Of a stretch of DNA of 64,000 bases, positions 25,624-33,332 are shown piece after piece. The translations under genes were made by a program, and so were the position numbers. This DNA comes from Pedobacter boryungensis (GTDB lineage Bacteria; Bacteroidota; Bacteroidia; Sphingobacteriales; Sphingobacteriaceae). The number at the start of each line of letters is the position of its first letter. The stretch's first letter is position 1. The notes beneath the pieces are model-generated. The model ran no database searches, was not told the DNA's origin, and saw only the letters and a list, made by a program, of their open reading frames with translations. The stretch spans positions 186,001 to 250,000 of the forward strand of contig NZ_JABMKV010000002.1 of the NCBI RefSeq assembly GCF_013204825.1, given 5' to 3'.

Positions 25624-26283
25624 CTAACTCAATTCTGCTAAAACGGTTATTCCACCTTTAACAACTTCGTTTAATTGTAGGTTTACTTTTGTTCCGATAG
25701 GTAAAAAGATATCAACTCTTGAACCAAATTTAATAAAGCCAAATTGTTCAGTTTGTACAACTTGATCTCCTTCTTTAATATACCAAACAATTCTACGAGC
25801 TAAAGCTCCAGCAATTTGTCTAAATAATACTGGAGTGCCATTTTTATGTTCAACCACGGTTGTGGTGCGTTCATTTTCTGTACTAGATTTTGGATTCCAA
25901 GCAGCTAAATATTTACCAGGATGATATTTAAAAAATTTCACCACGCCAGAAATAGGATTTCTGTTAATATGCACATTAACTGGCGACATAAAAATAGAAA
26001 CCTGTAAACGTTTATCTTTAAAATATTCACCTTCTTCGGTTTCTTCAATTACAACTACTTTTCCATCAGCAGGGCAGATAACTAAATTTTCTCCCGAGGT
26101 GAAAGTTCTTGTAGGATTTCTAAAAAACTGCAAAACGATAACAAAAAGAGCAAAAGATAAGATATAAGTTAACCAACGCAACCAAGCTAAATCTGCAAAT
26201 TTATAGTCTACAAAGGCGTTAAGCACCATGATAAATAAAATGGTAAGTGCAATAGTGGTGTAACCTTCTTTATGTATAGTCAT
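25624..26283 (-). CDS. psd: Phosphatidylserine decarboxylase (short, Bacteroidota-type proenzyme)
   Basis: A 219-residue membrane enzyme that makes phosphatidylethanolamine. It has two N-terminal hydrophobic segments (TTIALTILFIMVLNAFV and LTYILSFALFVIVLQFF), then ICPADGKVVVIEE, SPVNVHINRNPISG, and the self-cleavage site FGSRVDIFLP near residue 187, where the Gly-Ser bond is cut to form the pyruvoyl group. The size matches the short psd-related form rather than the 300-residue E. coli form. It is the last gene of a minus-strand group with hpt and the transglycosylase. Confidence 0.93.
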   Translation of the reverse strand: MTIHKEGYTTIALTILFIMVLNAFVDYKFADLAWLRWLTYILSFALFVIVLQFFRNPTRTFTSGENLVICPADGKVVVIEETEEGEYFKDKRLQVSIFMSPVNVHINRNPISGVVKFFKYHPGKYLAAWNPKSSTENERTTTVVEHKNGTPVLFRQIAGALARRIVWYIKEGDQVVQTEQFGFIKFGSRVDIFLPIGTKVNLQLNEVVKGGITVLAELS

Positions 26284-26371
26284 TGTTTTTGTTTTTAGTG
26301 AGGCAAAAATCGGAAAAAAAAATGATAGATTAACTAATTGCTAATGCATTTTGCAATTGCCACTTTAAAAG

Positions 26372-26908
26372 TTATACAGCTCTATATATATCTTTTAAGT
26401 TTCTGCCTAAACCATTATAATCTAAACCGTAACCAACAACAAATTCATTAGGGATTTCAAACCCAACATAATTTAACTCATCAATAGGTCCTTTTAACGC
26501 TTTTGGCTTAAATAATAAGCTGCATACTGTTACCGATGCTGGGTTTTGTTCGTATACTTTCTCTAATATATATTTTAGGGTTAAACCTGTATCGACAATA
26601 TCTTCTACTAAAACCACATCCTTGTCGCGTAAATCAGTTGGCAAGCCGAAAGTCTCTTTTATTTTTCCTGTACTTTCCGTTCCTTTATAGGAAGTCACTT
26701 GAATAAAGCCTACCTCACAAGCAATCTCAACTTCTTTAAGTAAATCGGCCATAAATAAAAAGCTGCCATTTAAAACACCAATAAAAACAGGACATCTATT
26801 TTCATAATCAACATTAAGCTGAATACCAATTAAACGGATTCGCTTATTAATCGTCTCATTTTCTAACAAGATTTCAAAGTTTTTATCGTGTACCTGAATT
26901 TTATTCAT
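26372..26908 (-). CDS. hpt: Hypoxanthine phosphoribosyltransferase
   Basis: A 178-residue type I PRTase that salvages hypoxanthine and guanine to IMP and GMP. The PRPP-binding motif is VVLVEDIVDTGLTLKYIL. Other family landmarks are PVFIGVLNGSFLFMADLL, VTSYKGTESTGKI and FVVGYGLDYNGLGRNLKDI. The length is normal. It lies 10 bp downstream of the transglycosylase gene and 88 bp upstream of psd on the minus strand, so at least the first two are co-transcribed. Confidence 0.95.
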   Translation of the reverse strand: MNKIQVHDKNFEILLENETINKRIRLIGIQLNVDYENRCPVFIGVLNGSFLFMADLLKEVEIACEVGFIQVTSYKGTESTGKIKETFGLPTDLRDKDVVLVEDIVDTGLTLKYILEKVYEQNPASVTVCSLLFKPKALKGPIDELNYVGFEIPNEFVVGYGLDYNGLGRNLKDIYRAV

Positions 26909-26918
26909 TTTGAATTAT

Positions 26919-29069
26919 TTAACCGCCTTCTTCATTTTCTTTTCTGCGCTGTTCTCTTCTTTCTTGACGTAATTGTTTTTTAGTTTTTACTGTATCTGTT
27001 TTTACCGGAGTTTTAATTACCGTATCTTTTTTTGGTGAACCAAATATACGATCAAAAAGGTTTTTAGATTTATCTTGCATTCCTCCCGGAGGCATCATGT
27101 CATCTTCCTCCCCCTCTATTTTATTGGTGTCAATTACTACAGAATCAGGCAATAAATATTGTCGTAAACCTTCACGTAAACGCACATTATAAAAGCCATA
27201 ACCACTTGTGTCTGCAGCTGTTAATCCTCTTCGAGCCATGGTATTTCCTATAAAATTGAAATAAGGTAATAAATATCCTTTTAAGCTTCCATCGCTCATA
27301 AATTTATAAAGCGCAACCTTTGGTTTAGGAACAATATTAGCTAAGAAAATTCCTTCTCCAGTAGTTAGCTCAGCGGGTGTTTTGCCAAAATAATGACGAG
27401 CAGCTTCTCCAATTCCATACACGTTTTGTCCCATTTCTATAATATTGAAATAGACTTCTAGCATACGTTGTTTACTAATTAATTTATTGTTTTCAATTAA
27501 CCATACAATTAATATTTCTTCAGCTTTGCGGGCCAAAGTTTTTTGTCTGCTTAGAAAAACATTTTTAACTAATTGCATAGAAATTGTACTTCCACCACGT
27601 TTAAAACGCTTTTCTTTAAAGTTTACCGCAATAGATTTCCGAATAGATTCTTCTACAAAACCTTTATGTCTGAAGAAAGACGGATCCTCTGAAGTTAACA
27701 ATGCATTTTTAAAGTTCGATGAAATATCATCTAAACGCGTAAAATTAGGATTTGAAGGTCCAATGGTAATATTTCGCATTGGTTTGCCATACTCGTAGGG
27801 TGTGTAAACGAAAGTAGAATTGATTTTCTGCAAATCTGTTTTACCCCATTTTACAATTTTAAAATCAGTAGGAGTAAGCGTAGAATTAAATTTTACACTA
27901 TCAGGAAGTGATGAATCTAAATAAAAATTTAGGTTATATTTCAATTTACCTTTCACCTGTATTCCTTCTAACGATTCGAATAATCCTAATGGGAAAGAAT
28001 CGAAAATAGCTTGTGCATCTTGTTCTTCTGCATTTAGTTTTAGTTCATAAATTTTGTTGGGAGATAAAGTATATTTCAGGTAAGGATGAATGGAAGCTTT
28101 TTTTAGGAACACAGTCGAGGTACTATCCAAACAAATGTAATTTTCACCGATTAACATGTCTGCATCTACTTTTGCATCTGGCACAATAACATCTGCGGAT
28201 GAAATCCTTTTCTGATTAATCAACAAATTTTTAACAGACCAAGAACCCGAAATTTTATAATCATCGCCGCTATAAGCCGCATCTTTCATTTCGGTTTTGA
28301 CTGTGTCGAAGTTTACTTTTGTATGTAATTTTCGCTCCAAATATGGCAATTCTACTTTCTTCCCATCGGCAAAAAGCATTATGTTTAATCGCTTACTACT
28401 TGGGCGAAGTTTACCATTTACATGCCAGGTTGCCGCAGTGTCATTTACTAAAATATTAGATTTTAATTCCCCATTATCAATAGTTGCGCTTGTGGTTAAA
28501 AACTTAAGAGATGCCGTGTCGTTATCATTCAATTGCATTAAAAAGTTTTTAATTTCCATATCATCTGGAATTTTATAGAAAACCTCATTTAATAAATTGC
28601 TCGCCAAATCGCTCAGTGCAACTTTATTTGTTGAAGTTGTGCTATCTTTCTTTTTTCTCTTCAGGATAAAATCCAAATTTGTTAAGGAATCTTTTAAAAC
28701 GATATTCAGTTTACCTTGGTTTAGGTTAATTTCAGATAACTTTACATTGCCGAATAACAATGGAAATATTTTCACTCCAATCGTAATATCATTAATTGTT
28801 GATAATGTGTCTCGATCTTTTGGCACCACCGAAATGTTTTTCATGTTTACAGAGCTTAATCCAGTAAAACCAGCAGAACCTATTTTAATTTCCAATCCGT
28901 AGTCTTTATCTGCTTTAGTGATAGCTTTTGCCATCATTTTTTTAAGCAAAGCCTCTCGTTTACTATAAGCGATTGCTCCAAGGGAAATAAAAACGAGTAA
29001 AAAAACGCCTAAAACCCAGGCACCAATCTTTACATATTTTTTAGGAATTTTAATTTTCGGTAGATGCAT
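26919..29069 (-). CDS. Transglycosylase (GT51) fused to an AsmA-like periplasmic region
   Basis: A 716-residue protein. It has a basic N-terminus, a membrane helix at about 16-35 (IGAWVLGVFLLVFISLGAIAYS), then about 400 residues of beta-rich AsmA/TamB-like sequence (LEIKIGSAGFTGLSSVNMKNISV). A GT51 peptidoglycan glycosyltransferase domain follows at about 455-620 with the catalytic-Glu motif SEDPSFFRHKGF, KRGGSTISMQLVKN and NIIEMGQNVYGIGEAA. No transpeptidase domain follows. The tail is basic and disordered. It should polymerise lipid II in the periplasm, like MtgA but with a large extra domain of unknown role. It heads the hpt-psd group. Confidence 0.88.
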   Translation of the reverse strand: MHLPKIKIPKKYVKIGAWVLGVFLLVFISLGAIAYSKREALLKKMMAKAITKADKDYGLEIKIGSAGFTGLSSVNMKNISVVPKDRDTLSTINDITIGVKIFPLLFGNVKLSEINLNQGKLNIVLKDSLTNLDFILKRKKKDSTTSTNKVALSDLASNLLNEVFYKIPDDMEIKNFLMQLNDNDTASLKFLTTSATIDNGELKSNILVNDTAATWHVNGKLRPSSKRLNIMLFADGKKVELPYLERKLHTKVNFDTVKTEMKDAAYSGDDYKISGSWSVKNLLINQKRISSADVIVPDAKVDADMLIGENYICLDSTSTVFLKKASIHPYLKYTLSPNKIYELKLNAEEQDAQAIFDSFPLGLFESLEGIQVKGKLKYNLNFYLDSSLPDSVKFNSTLTPTDFKIVKWGKTDLQKINSTFVYTPYEYGKPMRNITIGPSNPNFTRLDDISSNFKNALLTSEDPSFFRHKGFVEESIRKSIAVNFKEKRFKRGGSTISMQLVKNVFLSRQKTLARKAEEILIVWLIENNKLISKQRMLEVYFNIIEMGQNVYGIGEAARHYFGKTPAELTTGEGIFLANIVPKPKVALYKFMSDGSLKGYLLPYFNFIGNTMARRGLTAADTSGYGFYNVRLREGLRQYLLPDSVVIDTNKIEGEEDDMMPPGGMQDKSKNLFDRIFGSPKKDTVIKTPVKTDTVKTKKQLRQERREQRRKENEEGG

Positions 29070-29256
29070 AAACTAAAGTAGAAATTATTGTTAAACAAAC
29101 GTTTAGACCGAATGTTTATTTCGTGTGAATATATCAATTGTATTTCATTTGTCACACGGAGTTCAACAAACCAACGCTAATTGTCAGGCTTGTTTCAATT
29201 CGCGTTAAAATTACAACAAAAAGGGTGATAGAAAATTTTTTATGCCTATGTTTTGT

Positions 29257-29264
29257 TAATTTTG
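29257..29264 (+). promoter_or_regulatory. -7 promoter box TAATTTTG of mrp
   Basis: Exact TAnnTTTG match ending 4 nt before the ATG at 29269, in a 199-bp divergent intergenic region. Candidate leaderless start. Confidence 0.55.
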
Positions 29265-29268
29265 AGGA

Positions 29269-30345
29269 ATGATAATTACCGAAGAACAGGTTTTAGCTGC
29301 TTTACGCAATGTAGAAGATCCAGATTTGAAGAAAGATTTGGTAACACTACACATGATAAAAGATGTTAAAATTGAAGATAAAACAATTGGATTTACGCTA
29401 GAGTTAACAACGCCAGCATGTCCAATGAAAGAGATGCTGAAAAACGCTTGTACAAATGCGATTAAACATTTTGTTGCAGCCGATGCGGTGATCAATATTA
29501 ATATTACTTCAAAAGTTACTAAGCCACTAGATACTACACAACTAAAGGCAATTAAAAATATTATCTTAGTTTCATCTGGTAAGGGAGGAGTTGGAAAATC
29601 TACGGTTGCTAGTAATTTAGCGGTAACCTTAGCTGCCGATGGGGCTAAAGTTGGTTTAATAGATGCAGATATTTACGGTCCATCAGTACCAATTATGTTT
29701 GGTTTAGTTGGTGCAAAACCAAGTGCTAGAGAAACAGAAGATGGAAAAACTTTAATTTTACCGATTGAAAAATTTGGCATTAAATTACTTTCATTAGGGT
29801 TTTTTGCTGATCCAGATCAACCTGTGCCTTGGCGTGGGCCAATGGCTTCAAATGCAATTAAGCAATTATTTAACGACGCTGATTGGGGAGAATTAGACTA
29901 TTTAATTGTAGATCTTCCGCCAGGAACAGGAGATATTCATATTACTATTTCTCAGAGTTTCCCAATTGCAGGGGCTGTAATCGTAACTACTCCGCAACAA
30001 GTAGCGTTAGCTGATACAAGAAAAGGATTAGCTATGTTTAAAATGCCTGGAATTAATATTCCTGTTTTGGGAGTGATAGAAAACATGTCGTATTTTACGC
30101 CAGCAGAATTGCCAGACAATAAGTATTACATTTTTGGTAAAGGCGGTGGAAAACAATTAGCAGAGCAGTATAAAACACCATTTTTGGGAGAAATTCCATT
30201 GGTTCAAAGTATTACTGCGGCTGGAGATAATGGTCAGCCTGTTTCAATGGACAAAGAAAGTCCGTTAGCCGCAGCATTTTCAGAAATCGCCGGTAAAATG
30301 GCACAACAGATTTCTATAAATAACATTCAGACAGCAAATTGCTAA
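29269..30345 (+). CDS. Mrp/NBP35-type iron-sulfur cluster carrier P-loop protein
   Basis: A 358-residue protein. Residues 1 to about 85 are a MIP18/DUF59 domain (VEDPDLKKDLVTLHMIKDV, with Cys in PACPMKEM). The P-loop ATPase starts at about 100 with the deviant Walker A SSGKGGVGKSTVASNLA, then DADIYGPSVPIMF, DLPPGTGDIHITISQ and TTPQQVALADTRKG. Such proteins carry and insert Fe-S clusters. The usual CxxC between ENMSYF and FGKGGG is absent here (the segment reads TPAELPDNKYYIFG), so cluster binding may differ or need a partner. A NifU-like CxxC protein follows 34 bp later. Confidence 0.93.
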   Translation: MIITEEQVLAALRNVEDPDLKKDLVTLHMIKDVKIEDKTIGFTLELTTPACPMKEMLKNACTNAIKHFVAADAVININITSKVTKPLDTTQLKAIKNIILVSSGKGGVGKSTVASNLAVTLAADGAKVGLIDADIYGPSVPIMFGLVGAKPSARETEDGKTLILPIEKFGIKLLSLGFFADPDQPVPWRGPMASNAIKQLFNDADWGELDYLIVDLPPGTGDIHITISQSFPIAGAVIVTTPQQVALADTRKGLAMFKMPGINIPVLGVIENMSYFTPAELPDNKYYIFGKGGGKQLAEQYKTPFLGEIPLVQSITAAGDNGQPVSMDKESPLAAAFSEIAGKMAQQISINNIQTANC

Positions 30346-30379
30346 AAATTTACTATTTTTATACTTTAAAAAATATAAG

Positions 30380-30625
30380 ATGAATTTAACGGAACAAGTG
30401 GAGCAAGCATTAGAAACAATCAGACCTTATTTAATAGCTGATGGTGGAAATGTTGCCATAGAAGAGATAACGCCAGAGCATGTTGTTAAATTGAGATTAT
30501 TGGGTAATTGCGGTTCTTGCAAAATGAGCTTCATGACTATGAAAGCAGGGATTGAACAAGCTATTATGAAAGCAGTCCCTGAAATTACCGGTGTTGTGGC
30601 GGTAGATTTAGCTGAGCAAGATTAG
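30380..30625 (+). CDS. NifU-like C-terminal-domain protein (Fe-S scaffold)
   Basis: An 81-residue protein consisting only of the Nfu domain: LTEQVEQALETIRPYLIADGGNVAIEEI, then the cluster-binding motif CGSC at residues 44-47 in LLGNCGSCKMSFMTMKAG. Dimers of this domain hold a [4Fe-4S] cluster for transfer to apoproteins. It follows the mrp gene by 34 bp and is probably in the same operon, which fits joint work in cluster delivery. The length is normal for the single-domain form. Confidence 0.93.
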   Translation: MNLTEQVEQALETIRPYLIADGGNVAIEEITPEHVVKLRLLGNCGSCKMSFMTMKAGIEQAIMKAVPEITGVVAVDLAEQD

Positions 30626-30664
30626 TTTTAACACAATTTAACTAGTCAGTTAAGCATTTACACT

Positions 30665-30672
30665 TATTTTTG
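30665..30672 (+). promoter_or_regulatory. -7 promoter box TATTTTTG
   Basis: Exact TAnnTTTG match ending 4 nt before the ATG at 30677. Candidate leaderless start. A small TTAACT-AGTC-AGTTAA hairpin lies at 30638-30653, just upstream. Confidence 0.5.
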
Positions 30673-30676
30673 AGAA

Positions 30677-31318
30677 ATGAAATATAGCCTAACCATTATA
30701 TTGCTATTGTTTGTTGCCACAGCATTTGCGCAAAGTGATGCCAAAAGCAACAAATTAGTTCAGTTTTCGGGAATTATTACCGATGCTGACAGCAATATAG
30801 TTGTGCCCTATGTAACGATAACTAATCTGTCGTTTAAAGAACAAAAATACGCTGCAAATTATCAAGGTTATTATTCGTTTATTGCCCATCCTGGCGATAC
30901 CGTAGTGTTTTCTGCAGTTGGTTTTACGAGTAAAACATTTATACTGCCAAATGAAATAGCAGAGCACAAATATACCGCGATGGTTAAGTTGAAATCGGAA
31001 GTTGTATATTTGAAAGCAGTAAGAGTTAATCCTTGGGCAACGGTCGAAGAGTTTAACAAAGATTTTCTCTCCATGAAAGTAGCTGATGACGATATGGCTA
31101 TTGCCAAAAGAAATGTGTCGCCTAAAGCATTGCGAGGGATGATCGCTACTTTGCCAAGAGATGGACAGGAAATTAGCAATGGGAATTATCGTTATAATTT
31201 CGACAGGATGATAAATACCAATATGCGCCAAACTAATCCGCTACTAAACCCTTTTGCTTGGGGCAGATTAATGCAAACCATCTTTAGTGGAGATAAATTG
31301 CGTAGCGAAGACCGATAA
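30677..31318 (+). CDS. Exported CarboxypepD_reg-like domain protein
   Basis: A 213-residue protein with a signal peptide (SLTIILLLFVATAFAQ). It then has a single beta-sandwich of the carboxypeptidase regulatory-like type: FSGIITDADSNIVVPYVTITNL, GYYSFIAHPGDTVVFSAVGFTSKTF. The C-terminal 90 residues are helical, with no recognised domain (VNPWATVEEFNKDFLSMKV). The same architecture appears at 53305-54069, so these are distant paralogues. The domain is otherwise found at the N-terminus of TonB-dependent receptors. It is probably periplasmic or surface-linked; function unknown. Confidence 0.75.
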   Translation: MKYSLTIILLLFVATAFAQSDAKSNKLVQFSGIITDADSNIVVPYVTITNLSFKEQKYAANYQGYYSFIAHPGDTVVFSAVGFTSKTFILPNEIAEHKYTAMVKLKSEVVYLKAVRVNPWATVEEFNKDFLSMKVADDDMAIAKRNVSPKALRGMIATLPRDGQEISNGNYRYNFDRMINTNMRQTNPLLNPFAWGRLMQTIFSGDKLRSEDR

Positions 31319-31320
31319 AT

Positions 31321-31878
31321 CTATCTTTTTCTATTTTGCTTAGGGAAACGCATTTTGTAATCCGTTTGTACATTCCCTTTAGAGATATTATCAAGCTTGC
31401 TTCTTAACATTTGTTTGCGCAACAAACTCAATTTATCTGTAAATAATTTTCCTTCAATATGGTCGTATTCGTGTTGAATTACACGAGCAGGAAATCCCGT
31501 AACCTTTTCTTCGTGAAGTTTCCAATTCTCATCGTAATACCTAATTAAGATATTTGGTTTTCGCATCACATCTTCACGCACTTCTGGAATACTTAAACAG
31601 CCTTCATTAAAAGCCCAAGGTTCGCCAGTCTCTTCTAAAATTTGAGCATTGATAAACACTTTAACATACGCCTCTTCGTCTTCATCACCTTTGGTATCTA
31701 CAATAAATAGACGAATAGGTAAGCCAACTTGAGGAGCCGCTAAACCAACGCCACTGGCATTATACATGGTTTCGAACATGTTTTTTATCAGTTGTTGTAA
31801 ATCAGGATATGTCTCATCAATATCAACACAAACTTTCTTTAAAACAGGATCGCCGTAGGCTACAATTGGTAATTTCAT
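31321..31878 (-). CDS. def: Peptide deformylase
   Basis: A 185-residue metalloenzyme that removes the formyl group from nascent N-terminal methionine. All three motifs are intact: GVGLAAPQVGLP, EGCLSIPEV with the metal-binding Cys, and QHEYDHIEG with the HExxH core. I take the ATG at 31878 (MKLPIVAYGDPVLKKV) because deformylases start this way; an upstream in-frame start at 31893 adds five residues and would lie within the -7 box. It is convergent with the CarboxypepD_reg-like gene, with only 2 bp between stops. Confidence 0.96.
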   Translation of the reverse strand: MKLPIVAYGDPVLKKVCVDIDETYPDLQQLIKNMFETMYNASGVGLAAPQVGLPIRLFIVDTKGDEDEEAYVKVFINAQILEETGEPWAFNEGCLSIPEVREDVMRKPNILIRYYDENWKLHEEKVTGFPARVIQHEYDHIEGKLFTDKLSLLRKQMLRSKLDNISKGNVQTDYKMRFPKQNRKR

Positions 31879-31882
31879 GGTG

Positions 31883-31890
31883 CAAAAATA
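31883..31890 (-). promoter_or_regulatory. -7 promoter box TATTTTTG of def
   Basis: Minus-strand TAnnTTTG match ending 4 nt before the ATG at 31878. It supports that start and a leaderless message. Confidence 0.5.
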
Positions 31891-31963
31891 CAAAAATACA
31901 CCAATTGTTAGATTTCTTTATTGCTAAACTGTCGTTATGATGACAGCAATACCTTAAATGCAC

Positions 31964-33196
31964 TTAACTTTCTGTTGGATAAAAAGTTAATGAACTTAAT
32001 TTGCTTTCATCTAAAATCTCGTTAGAAATAGTCGCCATATCCGCTGTGCTAACGGCTCTTATTTTACTAAATACAGTTTCTAAATCATCAATTTTATTGT
32101 AATCAATTAGGCTTTTTGCCATTGAAATGATAAGACCAATTCGATTTTCTTCACCTAAAGCAATTTGCCCAATAAATTTATTTTTTGCTTTTTGTAATTG
32201 AATTTCAGTTAAGGGATTATCCTTGATCTTCTTAAATTCTTTTGCAATTAAGCTAAATGCTTTTGATAGTTTTTCTTTATCTGTACCGAAATATAATGCA
32301 AAAATTCCTGTATCGCTCAGCGGACTATAATTGGATTCGATAGTGTAAGCAATGCCATGTTTTTCTCTGAGTTGTAAATTTAAAATTGAACTCATTCCAG
32401 TCCCACCAAGCATATTATTGAGCAATAACAATCCTGCTTTGTAGGGGTGATGTAGCGAATAAGCTTGTGTACCCATCATTACATGCGCTTGTGAAATTTG
32501 TTTATTTACAACAATGTGTTGCACTTTAGTAGGAAGAGGTGCCGTTCTTTTTTTTACGGGTAAATTTGCGGAAACAGATTCAAAATGCGTAGAACCAATT
32601 TTTATGAACTTATTTAAAGAATAATTTCCAATTACCGCAACTACAATTTCATCCGTTCTGTAATTATCTTTGATAAACTTTAAAATATCTTTTTTTGTTA
32701 AGTCATTTACCGTTTTTGGTGTGCCTAAAATATTTCTCCCAAAGGGATGGCCGGCAAAAAGTTGATCTTCAAAATCATCATTTATCGCTTCTTCAGGTTG
32801 ATCTAAATAAGAAGTAATTTCATCTAAAATAACTCCTTTTTCCTTCTCCATTTCATCTTCTGGAAAAACAGAATGAAAAACTATATCATTAAAAAGTTCT
32901 AATGTTCTATCTAAATAGGGATTTAAAAACGAAGCGTGAATACATGTATATTCTTTAGTGGTATATGCATTTAAATCTGCTCCGATGCTTTCTAATCGAG
33001 TTAAAATCTGATTGGTATTTCTTTTTTCGGTACGTTTAAAAATCAAGTGTTCTATAAAATGAGCCAAACCCATTTGTTTTTCGTTCTCATCTCTAGAACC
33101 ACTGTTGATAATAATACAAGCATGAGAAATTGCAGATGCACATGGCACATGCAATAGTCGAATGCCATTGTGTAAAGTGTGAACGTTATACTCCAT
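31964..33196 (-). CDS. M16 family zinc peptidase (insulinase-like)
   Basis: A 410-residue protein with the inverted zinc motif HFIEH at residues 46-50 and the downstream glutamate in EKEKGVILDEITSY. The C-terminal non-catalytic half is also present (HPYKAGLLLLNNMLGGTGMSSILNLQLREKHGIAYTIESNYSPLSDTG). The size matches the single-chain bacterial processing-peptidase form (about 410-430). There is no signal peptide, so it is probably cytoplasmic. Members degrade small peptides or process precursors. It is transcribed alone; a minus-strand TATCTTTG box (33204-33211) ends 7 nt before the ATG. Confidence 0.93.
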   Translation of the reverse strand: MEYNVHTLHNGIRLLHVPCASAISHACIIINSGSRDENEKQMGLAHFIEHLIFKRTEKRNTNQILTRLESIGADLNAYTTKEYTCIHASFLNPYLDRTLELFNDIVFHSVFPEDEMEKEKGVILDEITSYLDQPEEAINDDFEDQLFAGHPFGRNILGTPKTVNDLTKKDILKFIKDNYRTDEIVVAVIGNYSLNKFIKIGSTHFESVSANLPVKKRTAPLPTKVQHIVVNKQISQAHVMMGTQAYSLHHPYKAGLLLLNNMLGGTGMSSILNLQLREKHGIAYTIESNYSPLSDTGIFALYFGTDKEKLSKAFSLIAKEFKKIKDNPLTEIQLQKAKNKFIGQIALGEENRIGLIISMAKSLIDYNKIDDLETVFSKIRAVSTADMATISNEILDESKLSSLTFYPTES

Positions 33197-33203
33197 TAAA
33201 GGT

Positions 33204-33211
33204 CAAAGATA
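33204..33211 (-). promoter_or_regulatory. -7 promoter box TATCTTTG of the M16 gene
   Basis: Minus-strand TAnnTTTG match, 7 nt before the ATG at 33196. Confidence 0.5.
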
Positions 33212-33332
33212 CATAAGATTGCGATATTATTTTATTGATATCAAACCGCATAACTCTGTCATTTTGACCTATAAAGCATTTTGGAACAACCCTTGATAAG
33301 CCTAGGTATAATCAAAAAATTATAAAACAAAT

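Noticed and set aside
30755..31231. Long minus-strand open frame
   Set aside because: It is antisense to the exported CarboxypepD_reg-like gene, whose signal peptide and domain are clear; the opposite strand has no recognisable features.
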